Shown: positions 34,227 to 42,528 of the stretch, piece by piece
How the letters are laid out: each line of letters begins with the position of its first letter
Numbering within the stretch: the first letter of the stretch is position 1
Origin: Clostridia bacterium
GTDB taxonomy: Bacteria > Bacillota > Clostridia > Oscillospirales > Acutalibacteraceae
Assembly: GCA_017414965.1 (NCBI GenBank)
Contig: JAFQJL010000005.1
Location: 1 to 48,130 of the forward strand
DNA: 48,130 nucleotides
Reading direction: 5' to 3'
Program-made: the position numbers and the translations under genes
Notes under the pieces: model-generated
Database searches by the model: none
What the model was told of the DNA's origin: nothing
The model's input: the letters and a program-made list of their open reading frames with translations, nothing else

Positions 34227-34343
34227 TATTATCTCAAAAACACAATAATATTTTCGGAAAGAAAGCGGAACTCCAAAAAATATTTTCACTTTTCAGAAGC
34301 CAAATATAAAAAATCCAAAAAAATTAGCGAGCAAAAAACCAAA

Positions 34344-34373
34344 AAACGACCGCCTCGAATGAGGCGGTCGTTT
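34344..34373 (-). terminator. Terminator of tRNA-Arg
   Basis: A 13-bp perfect stem (34344-34356 with 34361-34373, loop GAAT) is followed by a T run on the minus strand. It starts at the last base of the encoded CCA. Confidence 0.9.
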
Positions 34374-34449
34374 GGCGTCGATAAGAGGAGTCGAACCTCC
34401 GGCCTACCGCTTAGGAGGCGGTCGCTCTATCCAACTGAGCTATATCGAC
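34373..34449 (-). tRNA. tRNA-Arg (anticodon CCT)
   Basis: A complete cloverleaf reads on the minus strand: acceptor GTCGATA/TATCGAC, D arm GCTC/GAGC, anticodon stem ACCGC/GCGGT with loop CTCCTAA, T arm GGAGG/CCTCT with loop TTCGACT (one non-Watson-Crick pair). Discriminator G and CCA are encoded. Anticodon CCT reads AGG (Arg). Confidence 0.97.
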
Positions 34450-34455
34450 AAATAA

Positions 34456-34479
34456 ACAAGCGCGCATTCGCGCGCTTGT
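34456..34479 (-). terminator. Terminator of ispE
   Basis: A 10-bp stem ACAAGCGCGC/GCGCGCTTGT (34456-34465 with 34470-34479, loop ATTC) directly follows the ispE stop and reads into TTTATTTG on the minus strand. It stands between ispE and tRNA-Arg. Confidence 0.75.
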
Positions 34480-34480
34480 G

Positions 34481-35377
34481 TTATTCGGTTTCGAAAATCA
34501 GCGGCGCGGTCGGTGCGCCAATCGGTCGGCAGACAAACGTCTCGCCAAGCGTCGCCAAGCCGTCGGCTGCCTCTTGTGCTTGCTCCTCCGAGTCAAACAG
34601 CGCAAACACCGCCGAACCGCTGCCGGTCATTTGGCAGCCCAGCGGTCGATACGCCGCCATCGCCGCTTTAACAAGCGCGACGGCAGGGATCGCCAGCGCG
34701 TCGTCAAAGACGTTAAACAGATGGGCGCCCACACCTGCCGCGTCGCCTGCAGCGAGTGCCGCCAGTAGTGCGTCCTCGCTTTCCGAATGTAACACCGGTT
34801 CGGCACTGTCCACCGCCGCATACGCGTCGGCCGTCGATACGCCGACCGGCGGCTTGACCACCGTGATCCACACCGGCGGCATCGCCGGAAGCGGCGACAG
34901 TTCCTCACCGATGCCGGTGGCGAGCATGGTGCCGCCCAGCACGCAAAACGGCACATCCGCGCCGATCTTTTCGGCCAGCATCACCAGCACCGACTCGGTC
35001 AGCGGCTCGTCATACAGCGCGTTCAATCCGCGCAAAACGGCGGCCGCATCCGCCGATCCGCCGGCCATACCGGCCTGCTGGGGAATGCGTTTTTCAATCA
35101 AAATATCCACCGCCGGATCAATCTCGGCAGCCTCGTAAAACAACGCCGCCGCTTTCCACGCGGTGTTGCGCTCGTCCGCCGGCAGATCGGCGTCCGACAG
35201 CGTCAAGCGGATGCCCTCGCCGCCGGTGATCAGCGTGACCGTGTCACACAAATCCACCGTCTGCATCACGGTGCGAAGCAGGTGATAGCCGTCTGCCCGA
35301 CGGCCGGTGATATCCAAGGTCAAATTGATTTTCGCCGGTGCGTCTATTGCGCACGATCGGCCTATGTCGTCACTCAT
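34481..35377 (-). CDS. ispE: 4-diphosphocytidyl-2-C-methyl-D-erythritol kinase IspE
   Basis: GHMP kinase that phosphorylates CDP-methylerythritol in the non-mevalonate (MEP) isoprenoid pathway. The 298-residue product shows PAKINLTLDITGRRADGYH near the start, the ATP-binding PQQAGMAGGSADAAAVLRGL loop near residue 100 and GCQMTGSGSAVFALF near 250, all standard for IspE. Its ATG overlaps the stop of the aminotransferase gene by 4 bp (ATGA), showing translational coupling at the end of the obgE-mrnC-aminotransferase-ispE run. Confidence 0.97.
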   Translation of the reverse strand: MSDDIGRSCAIDAPAKINLTLDITGRRADGYHLLRTVMQTVDLCDTVTLITGGEGIRLTLSDADLPADERNTAWKAAALFYEAAEIDPAVDILIEKRIPQQAGMAGGSADAAAVLRGLNALYDEPLTESVLVMLAEKIGADVPFCVLGGTMLATGIGEELSPLPAMPPVWITVVKPPVGVSTADAYAAVDSAEPVLHSESEDALLAALAAGDAAGVGAHLFNVFDDALAIPAVALVKAAMAAYRPLGCQMTGSGSAVFALFDSEEQAQEAADGLATLGETFVCRPIGAPTAPLIFETE

Positions 35378-36543
35378 CGGAACTCCTCCAAAAATTCATC
35401 CATGCGGCGCAGCGCCTCGCGGATGTGATCAACGGAATAGCAATACGAAATGCGGACAAAGCCTTCGCCGCATTCACCAAACGCGGTGCCGGGTACGACC
35501 GCTACGCGTTTTTCCTCCAACAGACGGCGGCAGAATTCTTCGGACGTCAGGCCGGTCATCTGCACCGACGGGAACACGTAAAACGCGCCCTCCGGCTCAA
35601 AGCACGGCATACCGATCTCGCGCAGACCGTCCACGATCAGACGGCGGCGACGGTCGTACTCCGCGCGCATGGCGGCGACATCCTCGTCGGCGTTTTTGAG
35701 CGCCTCGATCGCCGCGTACTGCGCGGTGGTGGGCGAGCTCATAATGCCGTACTGGTGCAATTTCAGCATCTGCTGAATGATCGGCTGCGGACCGCAGCAG
35801 TAACCCAGTCGCCAGCCGGTCATGGCATACGCCTTGGAGAAACCGCTGACCAAAATGGTGCGTTCTTTCATACCGTCGAGCGATGCCAAACTGACGTGCT
35901 CGCTGTCACCGTAGGTGAGTTCGGCGTAGATCTCGTCTGCCAACACCAGAATATCGGTGTCGCGCAGGACCTCCGCAATCTCCTCCAAATGCTCGCGACG
36001 CATGACAGCGCCGGTCGGATTGTTCGGGAATGGCAAGACCAGCAATTTGGTTTTCGGGGTGATGGCGGCCTTGAGCGCCGCGGCGGTCAGACGAAAATCG
36101 TCCTCTGCCTTGGTTTCCAGCGTGATCGATGTGCCACCCGCCAACCGCACCAGCGGCTGATAGCAGACAAACGACGGATCGGGCACCAGCACCTCGTCAC
36201 CGGCCGAGACCAGCGCGCGCATGGTTAGATCGATGGCCTCGCTGCCGCCGACCGTCACGATCACTTCCGAAGCCGGATCGTACGAAACCGCAAACCGACG
36301 GGCGAGATAATCCGCGATTGCCTGACGCAGTTCGATAAAACCGGCGTTGGGGGAATACCACGTCCGCCCTTTTTCCAGCGTTTCGATGCCCACCTTGCGG
36401 ATGCGTTCCGGCGTGGAAAAATCCGGTTCGCCGATGGTCAGTGCAATCACGTCGTCCAACGCCGCCGCCAGATCAAAAAACCGGCGAATGCCGGACGGCG
36501 CGGTCGAGAGCAACGTGGGATTTAACAATTTTTCGTAGTTCAT
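35374..36543 (-). CDS. Class I/II pyridoxal-phosphate aminotransferase
   Basis: Fold-type I aminotransferase, probably on aspartate, aromatic or branched amino acids; specificity is not assigned. The 389-residue product contains TIGEPDFSTPERI near the start, the PNNPTGAVM substrate-binding motif near residue 170, LADEIYAELTYG (PLP Asp and Tyr) and SGFSKAYAMTGWRLGY with the Schiff-base Lys near 232. AAAGGAC lies upstream of the ATG. It starts 24 nt after mrnC and overlaps ispE by 4 bp, so it is inside a housekeeping operon. Comparable Lrp-linked aminotransferases exist in Firmicutes; an Lrp gene is nearby but separate. Confidence 0.94.
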   Translation of the reverse strand: MNYEKLLNPTLLSTAPSGIRRFFDLAAALDDVIALTIGEPDFSTPERIRKVGIETLEKGRTWYSPNAGFIELRQAIADYLARRFAVSYDPASEVIVTVGGSEAIDLTMRALVSAGDEVLVPDPSFVCYQPLVRLAGGTSITLETKAEDDFRLTAAALKAAITPKTKLLVLPFPNNPTGAVMRREHLEEIAEVLRDTDILVLADEIYAELTYGDSEHVSLASLDGMKERTILVSGFSKAYAMTGWRLGYCCGPQPIIQQMLKLHQYGIMSSPTTAQYAAIEALKNADEDVAAMRAEYDRRRRLIVDGLREIGMPCFEPEGAFYVFPSVQMTGLTSEEFCRRLLEEKRVAVVPGTAFGECGEGFVRISYCYSVDHIREALRRMDEFLEEFR

Positions 36544-36567
36544 AAAAGTCCTTTCTTTACGTACAGG

Positions 36568-36951
36568 TCAAGGGGTGTCGGGTGCGGTAATCACCGCAAA
36601 CAATTCGCGCAACCGATCGTCGCGGTCGTTGAGATACAACCAACCCCACAACGCCTCAAAGCCGGTGGCACGGTGATAATCCTGTCCGCCGCGCGCAGTG
36701 TGCGCGTTGCGACCGCGCTTGAATACCGCCATCTCTTCTTCGGTGAGTAGGGGCTCGATTTTGGAAAATGCCGCCGCCTGCGCACCGGCGCAGACGCGGG
36801 AGACCGCCATTTTATGCAATACGCCGGTCGGGCGGTTGGCTTCGGCGGCCAGGTGCTCGCGCACCATCAATTCGTACACACCGTCCCCCACAAACGCCAA
36901 CGTGATGGGCGAGAGGTCGCGGGTGTCTACGGGCATCGGAAACAATCTCAT
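36568..36951 (-). CDS. mrnC: Mini-ribonuclease III (MrnC)
   Basis: RNase III-like enzyme lacking the double-stranded RNA-binding domain; in Bacillus it matures 23S rRNA. The 127-residue product matches the family in length and shows LAFVGDGVYELMVREHL (catalytic Asp/Glu region), FKRGRNA and ATGFEALWGWLYL with the second acidic catalytic site. Start 36951 (ATG) is preferred over the upstream TTG at 36966; GAGG lies suitably before it. It begins 11 nt after the obgE stop. Confidence 0.95.
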   Translation of the reverse strand: MRLFPMPVDTRDLSPITLAFVGDGVYELMVREHLAAEANRPTGVLHKMAVSRVCAGAQAAAFSKIEPLLTEEEMAVFKRGRNAHTARGGQDYHRATGFEALWGWLYLNDRDDRLRELFAVITAPDTP

Positions 36952-36962
36952 AGGCGTCCTCG

Positions 36963-38234
36963 TCAATAGACAAAATCAAATTCAAAGTCGTACATACTGA
37001 CGGTGTCACCCTCCTGCACGCCGGCGGCTACCAGCGCGTCAATGACACCGGCGCGCTGCAGCAAGCGTTGGAAATACTGCAACGCATCGTAATCGTCCAG
37101 GTCGATGGTGCGCATCGTGTTGAGCAACCAATCGGCCTCCACGAAATACACGCCGTCCTCGCGGGTGACCTTGACCGTGTGATCGGCTTCGGCATCCAAC
37201 TCGGCCATCGTCAGCGGCTCCGGCTCGTATTCTTTGATCGGCGGCAGCTCCGGCAACCGCGCGGCCAGATGCTTGACCAGCTCGTCGGTGCCTTGCGCGA
37301 TGGCCGCCATCATCTCAAAATACGGCAGTCCGCGCGCTTCCATTTCTGCGCGGAAAGCCGCCAACTGCTCGTCGGTGGCAAGATCTGCCTTGTTGCCGGC
37401 CACCACCATCGGCAGCTCGGCGAGCGCCGGATTAAACACCGCCAGCTCACGGTTGATGGTATCAAAATCGGTGATGGGATCGCGGCCTTCGCTGCCCGAA
37501 ACGTCCACCACGTGTACCAGCATCCGGCAACGCTCCACGTGCCGCAGGAACTCAAATCCCAGTCCAACGCCGGTGCCGGCGCCCTCAATCACACCGGGGA
37601 TATCCGCCATCACAAACGAGGCGCCTTGCGCCACGCGAACGACGCCCAACACCGGCAACCGCGTGGTGAAATGATAGTTTGCAATTTCCGGTTTTGCCTC
37701 GCTGACGACCGAAATGAGCGACGATTTGCCCACGTTGGGGTAACCGATCAAGCCCACGTCCGCCAACAATTTCAGCTCCAAGCGGAGATTGAATTCCTCG
37801 CCCGGAATGCCCGGCTTGGCAAAGCGGGGCGCTTGCCGTGTCGGCGTGGCGAAATGCTGGTTGCCCCAGCCGCCGCGACCGCCCTTGGCGATCACCGCGC
37901 GCTCGACCGACGAGAGATCCGCCATCAAGCGACCGGTATCGTCGTCGTACACCAGCGTCCCCTTAGGCACGCGGATCTCGCAATCCTCGCCGTGGCGACC
38001 GCTGCAGCGTTTGCTGCGTCCGTTTTCGCCGCGCACCGCCAGATATTTGCGCTTATAGCGGAAATCCGACAGTGTGTTCATGCCGGTGTCCACCACAAAG
38101 ACGACGTTGCCGCCGTGACCGCCGTCGCCGCCGTCCGGACCGCCGGACGGCAGGTATTTTTCGCGGTAAAAGGAGACCGCGCCATCGCCGCCGTTGCCGG
38201 CTTTTACATAAATTTTTGCTTTATCAATAAACAT
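36963..38234 (-). CDS. obgE: GTPase Obg (ObgE/CgtA)
   Basis: Essential ribosome-assembly and stress GTPase. The 423-residue product has the Gly-rich Obg fold (residues 1-160, KAGNGGDGAVSF; GGDGGHGGNV). The G domain carries GYPNVGKSS (G1), DIPGVIEGA (G3) and NKADLA (G4), and a C-terminal OCT domain (about 345-423) is present as in Gram-positive forms. It leads the obgE-mrnC-aminotransferase-ispE operon. The ribosome site AAGAGG is 12 nt from the ATG, somewhat long. Confidence 0.98.
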   Translation of the reverse strand: MFIDKAKIYVKAGNGGDGAVSFYREKYLPSGGPDGGDGGHGGNVVFVVDTGMNTLSDFRYKRKYLAVRGENGRSKRCSGRHGEDCEIRVPKGTLVYDDDTGRLMADLSSVERAVIAKGGRGGWGNQHFATPTRQAPRFAKPGIPGEEFNLRLELKLLADVGLIGYPNVGKSSLISVVSEAKPEIANYHFTTRLPVLGVVRVAQGASFVMADIPGVIEGAGTGVGLGFEFLRHVERCRMLVHVVDVSGSEGRDPITDFDTINRELAVFNPALAELPMVVAGNKADLATDEQLAAFRAEMEARGLPYFEMMAAIAQGTDELVKHLAARLPELPPIKEYEPEPLTMAELDAEADHTVKVTREDGVYFVEADWLLNTMRTIDLDDYDALQYFQRLLQRAGVIDALVAAGVQEGDTVSMYDFEFDFVY

Positions 38235-38266
38235 AGATTTTGAAAACCTCTTTCATAATTATCCTC

Positions 38267-38295
38267 AATATAGCGTATCTGCCTGTAATTGTCAA
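38267..38295 (-). promoter_or_regulatory. Promoter of the obgE operon
   Basis: On the minus strand a consensus TTGACA (38295-38290), a 17-nt spacer, and TATATT (38272-38267) lie about 33 nt upstream of the obgE ATG. Confidence 0.82.
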
Positions 38296-38370
38296 TTGGA
38301 AAAAGGAAAGAACAAGCACAATAAAAAGACCGAAATGACGCCGAATTTGTCGAATGTCCGCACAAAAAGA

Positions 38371-38407
38371 AAAAGACGGGCGCTCGGTCAAGGAGATCCC
38401 GTCTTTT
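38371..38407. terminator. Terminator of the XRE gene
   Basis: A 10-bp stem AAAAGACGGG/CCCGTCTTTT (38371-38380 with 38398-38407) with a 17-nt loop lies just after the XRE stop. T runs flank both sides. Confidence 0.75.
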
Positions 38408-38413
38408 TTGCGT

Positions 38414-38824
38414 TTACGATTTGCCGAGGTCGGCCGCCAACTGAGCGAGAGAACGCTCGCGGAAGGCCGCCAACAACGCTTCGCGTTGGTCGGTGTCAAG
38501 CGTGCGATAATACAGAACCAGCGACTTTTCATCGGGTGAAAGCGTCGGGATCGGGATCGCATCCACATCGGTCACATCGGCAACTGCCGGCATATCCGCT
38601 TCGGTGCTTAACTGCATAATAAACCGCGGATCGCCGCCGCACAGGATCTGTGCCAGTCGCCTTGTCAGTTCCAGCGACGGTGCGGAGGAGCCGTTTTCGT
38701 AACGGGTGTAGGTCGAACGGCTGACGTTGAGAATATCCGCGATCTGCTGCTGGGTATACTCCTGCATTTCGCGAAGCAACCGCAAACGCTCGCCGAATAC
38801 CTGCTGAACCGTCGGTTCTCCCAT
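38414..38824 (-). CDS. XRE-family HTH regulator
   Basis: Cytoplasmic Cro/C1-type regulator of unknown target. The 136-residue product has an N-terminal HTH (FGERLRLLREMQEYTQQQIADILNVSRSTYTRYENG in outline; key helix QQIADIL and recognition SRSTYTRYE) at about 10-65. An acidic linker and a C-terminal helical segment (LSPDEKSLVLYYRTLDTDQREAL) follow. The start at 38824 has GGCGGTGAG upstream; the longer frame to 38902 would run through the promoter. It stands alone between tRNA-Thr and obgE. Confidence 0.88.
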   Translation of the reverse strand: MGEPTVQQVFGERLRLLREMQEYTQQQIADILNVSRSTYTRYENGSSAPSLELTRRLAQILCGGDPRFIMQLSTEADMPAVADVTDVDAIPIPTLSPDEKSLVLYYRTLDTDQREALLAAFRERSLAQLAADLGKS

Positions 38825-38852
38825 CACGCTCACCGCCTTTCTATAATGTGGA

Positions 38853-38862
38853 ATTATACCAC
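38853..38862 (-). promoter_or_regulatory. Extended -10 of the XRE gene
   Basis: On the minus strand GTGG-TATAAT lies about 30 nt upstream of the ATG. No consensus -35 is placed at 17 nt. The TGG extension fits the promoter style seen elsewhere in the window. Confidence 0.55.
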
Positions 38863-38953
38863 GCAGACCGGCCCACAAGCTTAAAATGTGCAGTTTCTTC
38901 ACATATTATGTAAAGGTAATAAAAAGAAAATTAAAAAAAGAATAAAATTTATC

Positions 38954-38982
38954 TTGACGAACGGGGTTTGGTTTGATATAAT
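38954..38982 (+). promoter_or_regulatory. Promoter of tRNA-Thr
   Basis: TTGACG (38954-38959), a 17-nt spacer and TATAAT (38977-38982) lie 13 nt before the mature tRNA 5' end. Confidence 0.88.
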
Positions 38983-38995
38983 AATCGGGCAATAT

Positions 38996-39071
38996 GCTAC
39001 TGTGGCTCAGCAGGTAGAGCAGCTCACTCGTAATGAGCAGGTCGTCCGTTCGAATCGGATCAGTAGCTCCA
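38996..39071 (+). tRNA. tRNA-Thr (anticodon CGT)
   Basis: Complete cloverleaf: acceptor GCTACTG/CAGTAGC, D arm GCTC/GAGC, anticodon stem GCTCA/TGAGC with loop CTCGTAA, T arm GTCCG/CGGAT (last pair G-T) with loop TTCGAAT, discriminator T and encoded CCA. Anticodon CGT reads ACG (Thr). Confidence 0.97.
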
Positions 39072-39100
39072 AAGCCTCGATGCATTGCCGTCGAGGCTTT
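39071..39100 (+). terminator. Terminator of tRNA-Thr
   Basis: A 10-bp stem AAAGCCTCGA/TCGAGGCTTT with a 10-nt loop begins at the CCA end and is followed by ATTCTTT. Its T tract is modest. Confidence 0.7.
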
Positions 39101-39126
39101 ATTCTTTGGTTAGAGGGGATGGCAAA

Positions 39127-39789
39127 ATGCAGTTTAAAGCCGCGATTTTCGATCTGGACGGAACGTTGGTCGACTCGTTGATGCTGTGGGATATTTTGTG
39201 GGAGCGTTTCGGCATCCGTTATCGCGACGATGCGGGATTCCGACCGACCGAGGCGGACGATAAAGCGGTGCGCACGATGCCGCTTAAAGAGGCTATGCAC
39301 ATGATCCACGAGCAATATCAACTGGCCGAAACCGGCGAGGCGTTGCTGGACGAGGCCAACCGTATCATGCGGGATTTTTACGCGACGGAGGTCCAGCTGA
39401 AAAGCGGTGTCCGCACCTTTTTGGAGCATTGCCGTCAGACCGGCGTGAAGATGTGCGTGGCCTCGGCGACCGCGCCGGATCTGCTGGACGTGGCGATGAA
39501 GCACACCGATATTGCGAAGTATTTTTCGCGGGTGTTTTCTTGCGCGGAGCTGGGACTCGGCAAGGACAAACCGGATATTTTCCTCTTGGCGCAGAGCTAC
39601 GTGAACGAGCCGGTGGAGGATGTCTGTGTGTTTGAGGATTCGCTGGTGGCCATCGAAACCGCCGCCGGCATCGGTATGAAGACGGTGGCGATCTACGATC
39701 GCTTTAATTTCGGGCAGGAACGTATGCGCGCGTTGGCCGATGTGTACGTTGCCGACGGCGAGAGTCTGACGAAATTGATCGAAGCATAA
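39127..39789 (+). CDS. HAD-superfamily phosphatase (beta-phosphoglucomutase-like)
   Basis: HAD subclass I hydrolase or phosphosugar mutase-like enzyme; the substrate is unknown. The 220-residue product has motif I FDLDGTLVDSL at residues 8-18 (nucleophile and general-acid Asp). A helical cap follows, then motif II VASAT, a Lys in GLGKDKPDIFLLA (motif III) and motif IV FEDSLVAIETAAGIG. This matches the yvdM/beta-PGM branch. Start 39127 has AGAGGGGA upstream; the longer frame overlaps the tRNA terminator. It ends at a strong hairpin. Confidence 0.92.
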   Translation: MQFKAAIFDLDGTLVDSLMLWDILWERFGIRYRDDAGFRPTEADDKAVRTMPLKEAMHMIHEQYQLAETGEALLDEANRIMRDFYATEVQLKSGVRTFLEHCRQTGVKMCVASATAPDLLDVAMKHTDIAKYFSRVFSCAELGLGKDKPDIFLLAQSYVNEPVEDVCVFEDSLVAIETAAGIGMKTVAIYDRFNFGQERMRALADVYVADGESLTKLIEA

Positions 39790-39822
39790 AAATCGCCCGT
39801 GACAGAGGTCACGGGCGATTTT
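39789..39822. terminator. Bidirectional terminator after the HAD gene
   Basis: A 15-bp perfect stem (39789-39803 with 39808-39822, loop AGAG) has TTTT on the plus side and TTTTATG on the minus side. It serves the convergent HAD and membrane-protein genes. Confidence 0.92.
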
Positions 39823-39826
39823 GTCG

Positions 39827-40225
39827 TTAGTCCTCGCAGGCAGACAGGCAGCGGACCGTGCAGGCGGTCGCCGTCAACAGCAGCGCAAAGAAGAATAGCA
39901 AGATGCCGACGAGTACGGCGCTGAGGATGCTGGTGGCGGTGACGCCGATCGCCAGTAAGAGGCCCGACAGCAGCACTGTGCCGAGCGCGCCGCCAAGCTG
40001 CGCCCGTTGCACCGAGCAGGGGCAAACGCCGTTGCTGGTCGATGCCGCCAACAGCGCGAGCCCCAGATACCCAATAGCGATGCCGAAAGCTACCCACAGA
40101 AACACCGGCGTGACCGTGATGGTGCCGGTAATCTGCAAAAAGGCGGCGACAACACCGACGATGACTGCGGCGATCACCGCGGCGGCCGCGCAGCCAAATC
40201 CACAGGTGCGGTTACAAAAAGTCAT
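39827..40225 (-). CDS. Small Cys-containing four-helix membrane protein
   Basis: Hypothetical integral membrane protein of 132 residues with four hydrophobic helices. Cys residues sit at the N-terminus (FCNRTCGFGC), in the loop (GVCPCSVQ) and at the C-terminus (ACTVRCLSAC). It resembles a family I recall from gut clostridia without assigned function. The paired Cys near each membrane face could bind metal or form disulfides; this is inference. GGGAGGTG lies upstream of the ATG. It stands alone. Confidence 0.78.
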   Translation of the reverse strand: MTFCNRTCGFGCAAAAVIAAVIVGVVAAFLQITGTITVTPVFLWVAFGIAIGYLGLALLAASTSNGVCPCSVQRAQLGGALGTVLLSGLLLAIGVTATSILSAVLVGILLFFFALLLTATACTVRCLSACED

Positions 40226-40344
40226 AGTTTCACCTCCCTTACCATCTTATGAGAAAGCGGAAGGTTTGTCCGCAGGATATGAAGAATATCGCAAAACTAC
40301 CAAATATTTTGAAAGAAATTCTCCTTTTTTCGGAAAGAAATGGC

Positions 40345-40373
40345 TTTACATCTCGGGAAAAATTAGGTATAAT
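40345..40373 (+). promoter_or_regulatory. Promoter of the glycosidase-like gene
   Basis: TTTACA (40345-40350), a 17-nt spacer and a perfect TATAAT (40368-40373). The ~55-nt leader contains a small AGGGG/CCCCT hairpin before the ribosome site. Confidence 0.8.
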
Positions 40374-40434
40374 GGATTAAATAGAAAAGGGGCGAGAAAC
40401 GTTCCCCTAATTTTGTTGCGAAAAGGTGCGTAAT

Positions 40435-42465
40435 ATGAACAATGTAAAAACTCGCGGCATCGCCGTTTGCAATCCGGTTGATTTTGACAGGGACTACCTG
40501 CGCTTTACGGCGGACTATGCCATTGAGCACGGGATCAATCACTACCAGTTTGTCGGCCCGATCCACAACCCCGAAAAGGGCAACATCGACGGTATGGTAT
40601 TTTACCGGAAATACGCGCAGTTTAACGATGAAAAGAATGCGGAGTATGTGCGCTTTTGCATGGAGATCGGCAACGAGATCTGCGAAAAGCTGTCGGCCGC
40701 CGGTGTGAAGACGTATATGTGGCATCACGAGCTGGAGGTGCCGGAGGCATTTAAGAGCACCTTCCCCGAGATCTGCAATCAGTACGGCGATGTGGAGATC
40801 ACCCATCCGATCATCAAGGATTTTTTGGAGAACAAGATTGCCGATTTCTTTGCGGCTTATCCGAAAATGGACGGCATTGTGCTGACACTGCACGAAACGC
40901 GCATTCCGCTGCTCAAACTGAAAAACCAGAAGCTCAGCAAGATCGAGCGCGTAAAGTACGTCACCGAAATTTTGTACAATTCCTGCAAGGCGCTCGGTAA
41001 GGAGCTGATCGTGCGCCCGTTTGCGAGCATCGAGGAAGATTACGAGATGATGACCCATGCGTACGAGCAGATCTCGCACGATATGGTCATTATGGATAAG
41101 TGGACGCAGTTTGACTGGTCGCTGACCTTGCCGGAAAACCAGTTCTTCAACAAGATTCAGCATAACCCGCTGTTGGTGGAAACGGATATTTTCGGTGAGT
41201 ATTTCGGTCTGGGTATTCTGCCGATTATGCTCAAAAAGCACATTTTGAAAAACTACAGCTACTGCGAGAAATTCGCACCGCTTGGTTATATGTCGCGCAT
41301 TGACCGTGCCACGTTCCATTCGTTTGGCGACGTCAACGAGGTCAACTATCACATCATGGAAGCCTACGAGACCGGCTCGGATGTGGAAGCGGCGATCGAT
41401 CGCTTCTTTGCTGCTCGTTACCCCGGTTGCGGTCCGGAGGTGCGCGAGCTGATGGAGAACACCGAGGACATCCAGCGTCAGATCTTCTACTTAAACGACT
41501 ACTACTTCACCGAGGGCAGCCGTTTCCCGCGGATCAACCACAGCAAAAACCATTTCTACTTCGAAATGATGAAAGAGGAGCACTACCTGCTCTCCGGCGA
41601 GTGGTTTATTCCCAAGAAATGGGAGCGCGGCACGCTGGAATCGCTCCGCGCCGAAAAGCAGGCGGCGGTATCTGCAGCCGAGCAATCACTTACAAAACTT
41701 CGGGCGCTTGAAGGCAAGCTGACGGCGGACGATTACGCGGTCCTGTCGGATAAGTTCAACAACCTCTACTATGTCGCGAAAGCATGGCAGCAGCTGACCG
41801 AGGCGTTTATCTACTACACCAAGTTCTTTGAGCTTAAGGACGCTGCTTACGAAACCGGTCTGTATCAGGCGCTGGATGCGCTGCTTACCATCAACCAAGA
41901 GGCGATGGACGCGCTGGGCAAGAAATTCTACATCAATCAGCTGGCGATCGATCAGATTTTGGGTCGCGTGAACGATTTGCCGATTCCGTCGTTTGTGGAA
42001 AGCGTCAAGGCAAGCTTTGCGCATGAAAAAGTCGCCATGGCCGAACTGGAAGCGGAACCGCTGACCGATTTCGTCGTCTGCGGCGGTGGCTACGAGGGTC
42101 ACAAGCTGAAGAAGGAAGTCAACTTCAGCGACACCTATATTCACGAGGACGGTCTGTGCCGCATCCCCGGCACCAACCGCGGCAAGAAATTCTCCAGCGT
42201 CAACGCGCACGGCTGGTTCAGCTACGAGCTGAAAGTCAAGCCGAACGCGGAGAACACCGTGGAAGTGACGGTCAAGGGCACCGAGGGTCAGATCGACCTG
42301 CGCGTGACCATCGGCGAGCAGGGGTACGACCTCCACGAGGCGACCGAAGGCAAAAAGACCTTCGCGCTCACCTACGCTGAGAACGCCGGCGCCGATGCCG
42401 TTCGCATCCGCTTCGACCGCATCTCCGGCTACACGCCGTATATCTACACCGTCAAGGTGCGGTAA
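40435..42465 (+). CDS. Glycosidase-like protein of unassigned family
   Basis: Large cytoplasmic protein of 676 residues with no signal peptide. The N-terminal ~330 residues look like a TIM barrel (GIAVCNPVDFDRDYL; GIVLTLHETRIPL; ELIVRPFASIEEDYE; GLGILPIMLKKH), recalling alpha-glucuronidase-like hydrolases, but the family is not recognised with confidence. A helical middle (about 330-530) follows, then a C-terminal beta-sandwich (about 550-676; FSDTYIHEDGLCRIPG; TVKGTEGQIDLRVTIGEQ) of the kind appended to several glycosidases. Start 40435 is preferred over a GTG at 40426 because AAAAGG then gives 8-nt spacing. It is monocistronic with a strong promoter. Candidate acid residues are in LTLHETR, but catalysis is unproven. 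Confidence 0.6.
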   Translation: MNNVKTRGIAVCNPVDFDRDYLRFTADYAIEHGINHYQFVGPIHNPEKGNIDGMVFYRKYAQFNDEKNAEYVRFCMEIGNEICEKLSAAGVKTYMWHHELEVPEAFKSTFPEICNQYGDVEITHPIIKDFLENKIADFFAAYPKMDGIVLTLHETRIPLLKLKNQKLSKIERVKYVTEILYNSCKALGKELIVRPFASIEEDYEMMTHAYEQISHDMVIMDKWTQFDWSLTLPENQFFNKIQHNPLLVETDIFGEYFGLGILPIMLKKHILKNYSYCEKFAPLGYMSRIDRATFHSFGDVNEVNYHIMEAYETGSDVEAAIDRFFAARYPGCGPEVRELMENTEDIQRQIFYLNDYYFTEGSRFPRINHSKNHFYFEMMKEEHYLLSGEWFIPKKWERGTLESLRAEKQAAVSAAEQSLTKLRALEGKLTADDYAVLSDKFNNLYYVAKAWQQLTEAFIYYTKFFELKDAAYETGLYQALDALLTINQEAMDALGKKFYINQLAIDQILGRVNDLPIPSFVESVKASFAHEKVAMAELEAEPLTDFVVCGGGYEGHKLKKEVNFSDTYIHEDGLCRIPGTNRGKKFSSVNAHGWFSYELKVKPNAENTVEVTVKGTEGQIDLRVTIGEQGYDLHEATEGKKTFALTYAENAGADAVRIRFDRISGYTPYIYTVKVR

Positions 42466-42480
42466 GAAAAGAATACATAA

Positions 42481-42507
42481 AAAAAGAAGGCCATCGGCCT
42501 TCTTTTT
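42481..42507. terminator. Bidirectional terminator, copy 1
   Basis: A 12-bp stem (42481-42492 with 42496-42507, loop ATC) has runs of T on both strands. It serves the convergent glycosidase-like and XRE genes. The same sequence recurs at 43054-43084. Confidence 0.9.
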
Positions 42508-42528
42508 TTGTTTTATACCATTTTGAAT

